A DNA stretch of 64,000 nucleotides, from positions 22,886-86,885 of the forward strand of contig NZ_AUCM01000014.1 of the NCBI RefSeq assembly GCF_000429765.1. The letters run 5' to 3'. The position numbers and the translations under genes were made by a program. A model generated the notes under the pieces. It saw only the letters and a list, made by a program, of their open reading frames with translations. It made no database searches and had not been told where the DNA came from. Positions 58,815-64,000 of the stretch are shown here, piece after piece. Numbering within the stretch: position 1 is the stretch's first letter; each line of letters begins with the position of its first letter. The stretch is from Gemmobacter nectariphilus DSM 15620. Its GTDB lineage: Bacteria; Pseudomonadota; Alphaproteobacteria; Rhodobacterales; Rhodobacteraceae.

Positions 58815-61109
58815 CTAGCCCTGATCGAAGCGGTTGTCGCGTGGGAAGCCGCGCGGGGCCATGCGGCCCATGCCGGCACGGTTGCCCAGCCATTCGGTCA
58901 GGTCGGCCTCGGTGCGGGTGCGGCCGGCCGGATCCTTCCACGACAGACCCTGAGCAAGGGTGATCGTCGTGGCATCGGACAGACCGCCATCCTTGAACTT
59001 CTGCAGCCGCACGCCCTTGCCCTTGGTCATCTCGGGAACCTGGATGACCGGGAAGACCAGCATCTTGCGGTTCTCGCCGACCACGGCGACGTGATCGCCC
59101 TGCACCCGGCGCACCAGCGCCGCGCGGACGCCTTCGCCCACGCTGAGCACCGCCTTGCCTGCCCGGGTCTGGGCCAGCACGTCATCCGAGCCCACGACAA
59201 AGCCATCCCCGGCGCTGGAGGCAACCAGCAGCTTTTCACCCGGGCGCCAGATCAGGAAATCGACGATCTCGGCATCGTTCGGCAGATCGACCATCAGGCG
59301 GACCGGCTCGCCCATGCCGCGCCCGCCGGGCAGGTTCGCGCCCAAAAGGGTGTAGAACCGGCCATTTGCGCCGAACAGCATGATCTTGTCGGTGGTTTCG
59401 GCGTGGAACGCAAAGCGCGGCCCGTCGCCATCCTTGAACTTCAGATCGCCGTCCAGCGCGACATGGCCCTTCATCGCCCGGATCCAGCCCATGCGCGAGC
59501 AGATGACGGTGATCGGCTCGCGGTCGATCATCGCCTCCATCGGGATTTCCACCACCTCGCCCGCCTCGGCAAAGCCGGTGCGGCGCCGCCCGGCGGGCGT
59601 GTCGGGGCCGAAGAACATCGCCATCTTGCGCAGTTCCTCGCCGATCCGCTTCCATTGCTTGCGCTCGGATCCCAGCAGCGATTCGAGCCCGGCGCGTTCC
59701 TTCATCAGCTCGTCGCGTTCGCGCCTCAGCTCGATTTCCTCGAGCCGGCGGAGCGAGCGCAGGCGCATGTTGAGAATCGCCTCGGCCTGCACCTCTGTCA
59801 GCTCGCCCTCGCCGGGGGCGGGGGGGACATAATCCTTTTCCGACAGCGCGCGGGGAAAGTCGCGGCCCCATTCCTCGCGCATCAGCGCGGATTTGGGCTC
59901 GGTGTCATAGCGGATGATGTCGATCACCCGGTCAAGGTTGAGGAAGGCGATGATGAAGCCTTCGAGCACCTCGAGCCGGTGGTCGATCTTGTCCATCCGG
60001 TGCTGGCTGCGGCGCTGCAACACCTCGCGCCGATGATCGAGGAAGGCGCGCAGCACCTCCTTGAGCGAACAGACCTTGGGGGTCTTGCCGTCGATCAGCA
60101 CGTTCATGTTCAGCGGGAAGCGGGTTTCCAGATCGGAATTGCGGAACAGCTGGCCCATCAGCATGTCCGGATCGACCGTGCGGGTGCGCGGCTCGAGCAC
60201 GATGCGGACATCCTCGGCGGATTCGTCGCGCACATCGGCCAGGATCGGCACCTTTTTCAGGTGGATCAGCTCTGCCAGCTTTTCGATCAGCTTGGACTTG
60301 GCAACCTGATAGGGGATCTCGGTGACGACGATCTGCCAGTTGCCGCGGCCCAGATCCTCTTTTTCCCAGCGCGCGCGCAGCCGGAAGGCGCCGCGCCCGG
60401 TGCGATAGCTTTCGCGGATCGATGCAGCGTCTTCGACCAGAACGCCGCCGGTGGGAAAATCAGGGCCGGGGATATGCGTGACCAGATCGTCTTCGGAAAT
60501 CGCCGGATCGTCGATCATCGCAAGGCAGCCGGCCACCAGCTCGCCAATGTTGTGCGGCGGGATGTTCGTCGCCATGCCGACGGCAATGCCGCTGGCGCCA
60601 TTGGCCAGCAGGTTCGGGAAGGCGGCCGGCAGAACGACGGGTTCGCGCAGCGTGCCATCATAGTTCGGGCGGAAATCGACCGAATCCTCGTCCAGCCCGT
60701 CCAGCAGCGCCTCGGCCGTGGCGGCCATGCGCGCCTCGGTGTAGCGGCTGGCGGCGGGGCTGTCGCCGTCAATGTTGCCAAAGTTGCCCTGGCCGTCCAC
60801 CAGCGGGTAGCGCATGGCGAAATCCTGCGCCAGACGCGCCATGGCATCGTAGATCGCGGCATCGCCGTGCGGGTGGTAGTTCCCCATTACGTCGCCGGTG
60901 ATCTTGGCCGATTTGCGAAAGCCCCCTGTCGAGGCCAGCCGCAATTCGCGCATCGCGTAAAGGATACGGCGATGCACCGGCTTGAGCCCGTCGCGGGCAT
61001 CCGGCAAGGCACGGTGCATGATCGTCGACAGCGCATAGGTCAGGTAGCGCGCGCCGATCGCCCGGGAAAGGGACTCGGAGGTCAGGCCGTTTTCTGGTAT
61101 GTCGGTCAT
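58815..61109 (-). CDS. parC: DNA topoisomerase IV subunit A
   Basis: A 764-residue type IIA topoisomerase subunit. The active-site Tyr is residue 123 in [10 protein letters not shown], and the QRDR region reads [16 protein letters not shown] (residues about 75-90). The winged-helix and tower parts are followed by a coiled-coil segment ([20 protein letters not shown]) and a shortened beta-pinwheel C-terminal domain ([12 protein letters not shown]). It decatenates daughter chromosomes with ParE. The residue equivalent to E. coli Ser80 is Ala84. Confidence 0.96.
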   Translation of the reverse strand: MTDIPENGLTSESLSRAIGARYLTYALSTIMHRALPDARDGLKPVHRRILYAMRELRLASTGGFRKSAKITGDVMGNYHPHGDAAIYDAMARLAQDFAMRYPLVDGQGNFGNIDGDSPAASRYTEARMAATAEALLDGLDEDSVDFRPNYDGTLREPVVLPAAFPNLLANGASGIAVGMATNIPPHNIGELVAGCLAMIDDPAISEDDLVTHIPGPDFPTGGVLVEDAASIRESYRTGRGAFRLRARWEKEDLGRGNWQIVVTEIPYQVAKSKLIEKLAELIHLKKVPILADVRDESAEDVRIVLEPRTRTVDPDMLMGQLFRNSDLETRFPLNMNVLIDGKTPKVCSLKEVLRAFLDHRREVLQRRSQHRMDKIDHRLEVLEGFIIAFLNLDRVIDIIRYDTEPKSALMREEWGRDFPRALSEKDYVPPAPGEGELTEVQAEAILNMRLRSLRRLEEIELRRERDELMKERAGLESLLGSERKQWKRIGEELRKMAMFFGPDTPAGRRRTGFAEAGEVVEIPMEAMIDREPITVICSRMGWIRAMKGHVALDGDLKFKDGDGPRFAFHAETTDKIMLFGANGRFYTLLGANLPGGRGMGEPVRLMVDLPNDAEIVDFLIWRPGEKLLVASSAGDGFVVGSDDVLAQTRAGKAVLSVGEGVRAALVRRVQGDHVAVVGENRKMLVFPVIQVPEMTKGKGVRLQKFKDGGLSDATTITLAQGLSWKDPAGRTRTEADLTEWLGNRAGMGRMAPRGFPRDNRFDQG

Positions 61110-61242
61110 GGGGCGGGTGTAATCTGGCCCCGACGGCCGGTCCAGCAGGAATTTTGTCTGCGTCGGACGAAGCCGGGAACCGTGGTGCGAGTTGCGGGTT
61201 TTCCCGCTGTATACTGCAATGTTCTATTTCAGGGGGGTGCGG

Positions 61243-61728
61243 ATGGTTGGATCCGGGATTGTTCGTTTGGGCCTGCTGCTTGGCGGGCTGGGGCTGGGGC
61301 TTTATGGCGCCGCGGTCCTTTACGGGCGGGACGATGGCGCGCTGCGCGCCGGGCTGGTGGCCGACAGCGCCGAAATTGCTGTTCCCACCCGCGCCGACAG
61401 TGTGCCCCAGTCGCTGCCGGCCGCGGTTCTGCGTCTGGCCGATTCCCCGCTTGAAGGGCCGAGCCATCCGGTTGTGATCGGTGTGGCGCAGCCCGTGGCC
61501 GCCCCGATTGCCGAGGTTGCAGCGCCCGAAGCCTCTGGTGAATGGCGCAGCGTGCGGGTCAGCAGCGCAAATGTGCGTGGCGGCCCGTCCACCGGCTATG
61601 GTGTAGTCGGCCGTGTCTCGCTTGGCGAAGAGGTCGAGGTCGTCGACATGGCGGATGGCTGGGTGCATATCCGTATTCAGGGCGATGGCATAGACGGATG
61701 GGTGGCCGAGCGCCTTCTGGCGCCCTGA
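61243..61728 (+). CDS. Exported bacterial SH3 domain protein
   Basis: A 161-residue protein. An N-terminal hydrophobic segment (IVRLGLLLGGLGLGLYGAAV) is a signal anchor or signal peptide. A low-complexity linker leads to a C-terminal SH3b domain (about 98-160: SVRVSSANVRGGPSTGYGVV, GWVHIRIQGDGIDGWVAERL). SH3b domains bind peptidoglycan or metals. The start at 61243 has AGGGGGGTG upstream; an in-frame ATG eight codons earlier is possible. No functional partner is obvious. Confidence 0.8.
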   Translation: MVGSGIVRLGLLLGGLGLGLYGAAVLYGRDDGALRAGLVADSAEIAVPTRADSVPQSLPAAVLRLADSPLEGPSHPVVIGVAQPVAAPIAEVAAPEASGEWRSVRVSSANVRGGPSTGYGVVGRVSLGEEVEVVDMADGWVHIRIQGDGIDGWVAERLLAP

Positions 61729-61747
61729 GCGGCATCATCAGGTCGAT

Positions 61748-61788
61748 TGACGTCGTCAGTTCGTGCGTGTTTGGGTTGGTTGTGCAAC
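61748..61788. promoter_or_regulatory. Inverted repeats upstream of the MarR-GNAT gene
   Basis: TGACG-T-CGTCA (61748-61758) and GTTG-TG-CAAC (61779-61788) lie 20-60 bp upstream of the start. MarR proteins usually autoregulate through such short palindromes. Confidence 0.4.
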
Positions 61789-61809
61789 GCAATCAAACCG
61801 GCGCAGGGA

Positions 61810-62736
61810 ATGAACGACCAGATCGAACACATCCGCTATGCGACTCGTCGCATGGTGCGGCACTTTGGGCTGATGGGCGGGCTGGTTGCGGGCACCAACC
61901 TGTCGCCCTCGGCGGTCTACGCCCTGATCGAGATCGGCTCGGGTCGATCACGATCCGCGACAGAGCTGGCCGAGACGCTCAAGCTGGACAAGTCGAGCAT
62001 CAGCCGCATGTTGCGCAAGCTGATCGAGATGGGCGAGGTGCGCGAACAGCCTGACCGCATGGACGGCCGGCTCAAGACGCTCAGCCTGACGCGCGAAGGC
62101 TGGGCGCGACTGGCGGCAATCGACGCCTTCAGCCGATCCCAGGTGATGGAGGCGCTTGGCCATCTGTCGACCGACGAGGTGGCAACGGTCGTCGAGGGGC
62201 TGCGGCTCTATTCCGATGCCCTGTCGCCAGCGGCGGCGCGGCGGCAGGCCGTCAGCCTTGCTTCCGGCTATCGCACCGGGCTGATTGCGCGGGTCACCGA
62301 ACTTCATGCGCAGTATTACAGCCGCACTTCGGGGTTCGGTCAGCGGTTTGAATCGGTGGTGGCGCGCGGGCTGGCCGATTTTTGCGACCGGCTGGATAAC
62401 CCGGTCAATCAGATCTGGGTCGCGCTGCTGGGCAATGAGGTGGTCGGCTCGATCGCCATCGACGGCGAGGATCTGGGGCCGGGCAAGGCGCATCTGCGAT
62501 GGTTCATCATGACCGATGTCGTGCGCGGCAGCGGCGCGGGGCGCCATCTGCTGCAGGCGGCGCTTGATCATGTCGACAGGCTGGCAATCCCCGAAACCCA
62601 GCTGTGGACCTTTGACGGTCTGGCGGCAGCGCGCCATCTTTACGAGACCAGCGGGTTCCGTCTGGCCGAAGAGCGGCGCGGCGATCAATGGGGCACCGAA
62701 GTGCTGGAACAAAGGTTCGTCCGCCCGACACCCTGA
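61810..62736 (+). CDS. MarR-GNAT fusion: regulator with N-acetyltransferase domain
   Basis: A 308-residue two-domain protein. Residues about 1-145 are a MarR winged helix (NLSPSAVYALIEIGSGRSRS, TLKLDKSSISRMLRKLIEMG, DRMDGRLKTLSLTREG). Residues about 155-305 are a GNAT domain with the acetyl-CoA loop region VVRGSGAGRHLLQAALDHVD and a C-terminal LYETSGFRLAEERRGDQWG. Such fusions occur widely; the acetyl acceptor is unknown. Upstream palindromes suggest autoregulation. It is convergent with tuf. Confidence 0.88.
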   Translation: MNDQIEHIRYATRRMVRHFGLMGGLVAGTNLSPSAVYALIEIGSGRSRSATELAETLKLDKSSISRMLRKLIEMGEVREQPDRMDGRLKTLSLTREGWARLAAIDAFSRSQVMEALGHLSTDEVATVVEGLRLYSDALSPAAARRQAVSLASGYRTGLIARVTELHAQYYSRTSGFGQRFESVVARGLADFCDRLDNPVNQIWVALLGNEVVGSIAIDGEDLGPGKAHLRWFIMTDVVRGSGAGRHLLQAALDHVDRLAIPETQLWTFDGLAAARHLYETSGFRLAEERRGDQWGTEVLEQRFVRPTP

Positions 62737-62743
62737 GCCATGC

Positions 62744-62778
62744 AAAAGGGCCGCCCGAACGGATCGGGCGGCCCCTTT
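62744..62778. terminator. Bidirectional terminator between MarR-GNAT and tuf genes
   Basis: GGGCCGCCCGA (62748-62758) pairs with TCGGGCGGCCC (62764-62774). AAAA on the left gives a T-run for leftward tuf transcripts, and CTTTC follows on the right for the MarR-GNAT transcript. Confidence 0.88.
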
Positions 62779-62823
62779 CGTGTATGCCGCAGGGTGGGAC
62801 CTTAATCCCACCCTACCGCGATA

Positions 62824-63999
<1,176 letters not shown>

Positions 64000-64000
64000 G

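Noticed and set aside
58794..61454. An 880-codon plus-strand frame opposite parC
   Set aside because: Antisense shadow of parC, which has intact motifs on the other strand.

Overview
The window is 64 kb of GC-rich, gene-dense chromosome from an alphaproteobacterium, most likely a member of the Rhodobacteraceae. The support is a Rhodobacter-type small SRP RNA, the long alphaproteobacterial forms of PstC and PstA, alphaproteobacterial EF-Tu, GltB/GltD and ParC, heavy use of ATGA/GTGA stop-start coupling, and many small families common in this group (DUF1636, DUF952, SPOR, MORN). No CRISPR array, prophage, rRNA, tRNA or intact insertion sequence was seen.

Left end (0-5.4 kb): the 5' part of an RTX-type heme peroxidase, a decayed serine recombinase, then DUF4386 and EamA membrane proteins, a small P-loop kinase, a WrbA quinone reductase and a LysR regulator, all on the minus strand. 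This looks like accessory sequence with a mobile-element scar.

5.7-13.1 kb is a minus-strand metal locus. It starts with a small Cys-rich membrane protein, the copper protein MbnP and its di-heme partner MbnH. A terminator follows, then a PCu(A)C copper chaperone fused to a second domain, and then DUF1636, substrate-binding protein, FecCD permease and ATPase genes joined by 4-nt overlaps or a 2-nt gap. I read it as a candidate copper or metallophore acquisition system, and it is the most interesting block in the window.

13.7-23.2 kb carries the SRP RNA, a 2',3'-cyclic-nucleotide phosphodiesterase-like protein and the NADH pyrophosphatase NudC. These are followed by a nucleoside-salvage series (cdd-deoA-deoB-add-upp) and a SPOR-domain envelope protein.

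23.3-31 kb holds the Pho regulon core, transcribed leftward as pstS-pstC-pstA-pstB-phoU-phoB with a Pho box upstream of pstS. phoR is not in the window. Downstream of phoB is a membrane protein with a decayed M48-peptidase look.

31-46 kb contains DUF952-pyrD-arsC, a divergent lysE/lysG amino-acid exporter pair and a cytochrome c. Next come an acyl-CoA dehydrogenase/thiolase operon with a divergent AraC regulator, an Rrf2 regulator, and a hybrid histidine kinase coupled to a periplasmic molybdopterin-fold protein. A DEAD-box RNA helicase with a repetitive tail and uppP close the block.

46-64 kb contains glutamate synthase (gltD ... gltB, split by a secreted protein and a GFA-family protein), nadE, an 18-repeat MORN protein, cytochrome b561, recO, parC, an SH3 protein, a MarR-GNAT fusion and a complete tuf gene at the window edge.

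Seven copies of a short intergenic element, usually just after gene ends and next to GC hairpins, are scattered between 20 and 58 kb. They are the main structure not explained by the genes.
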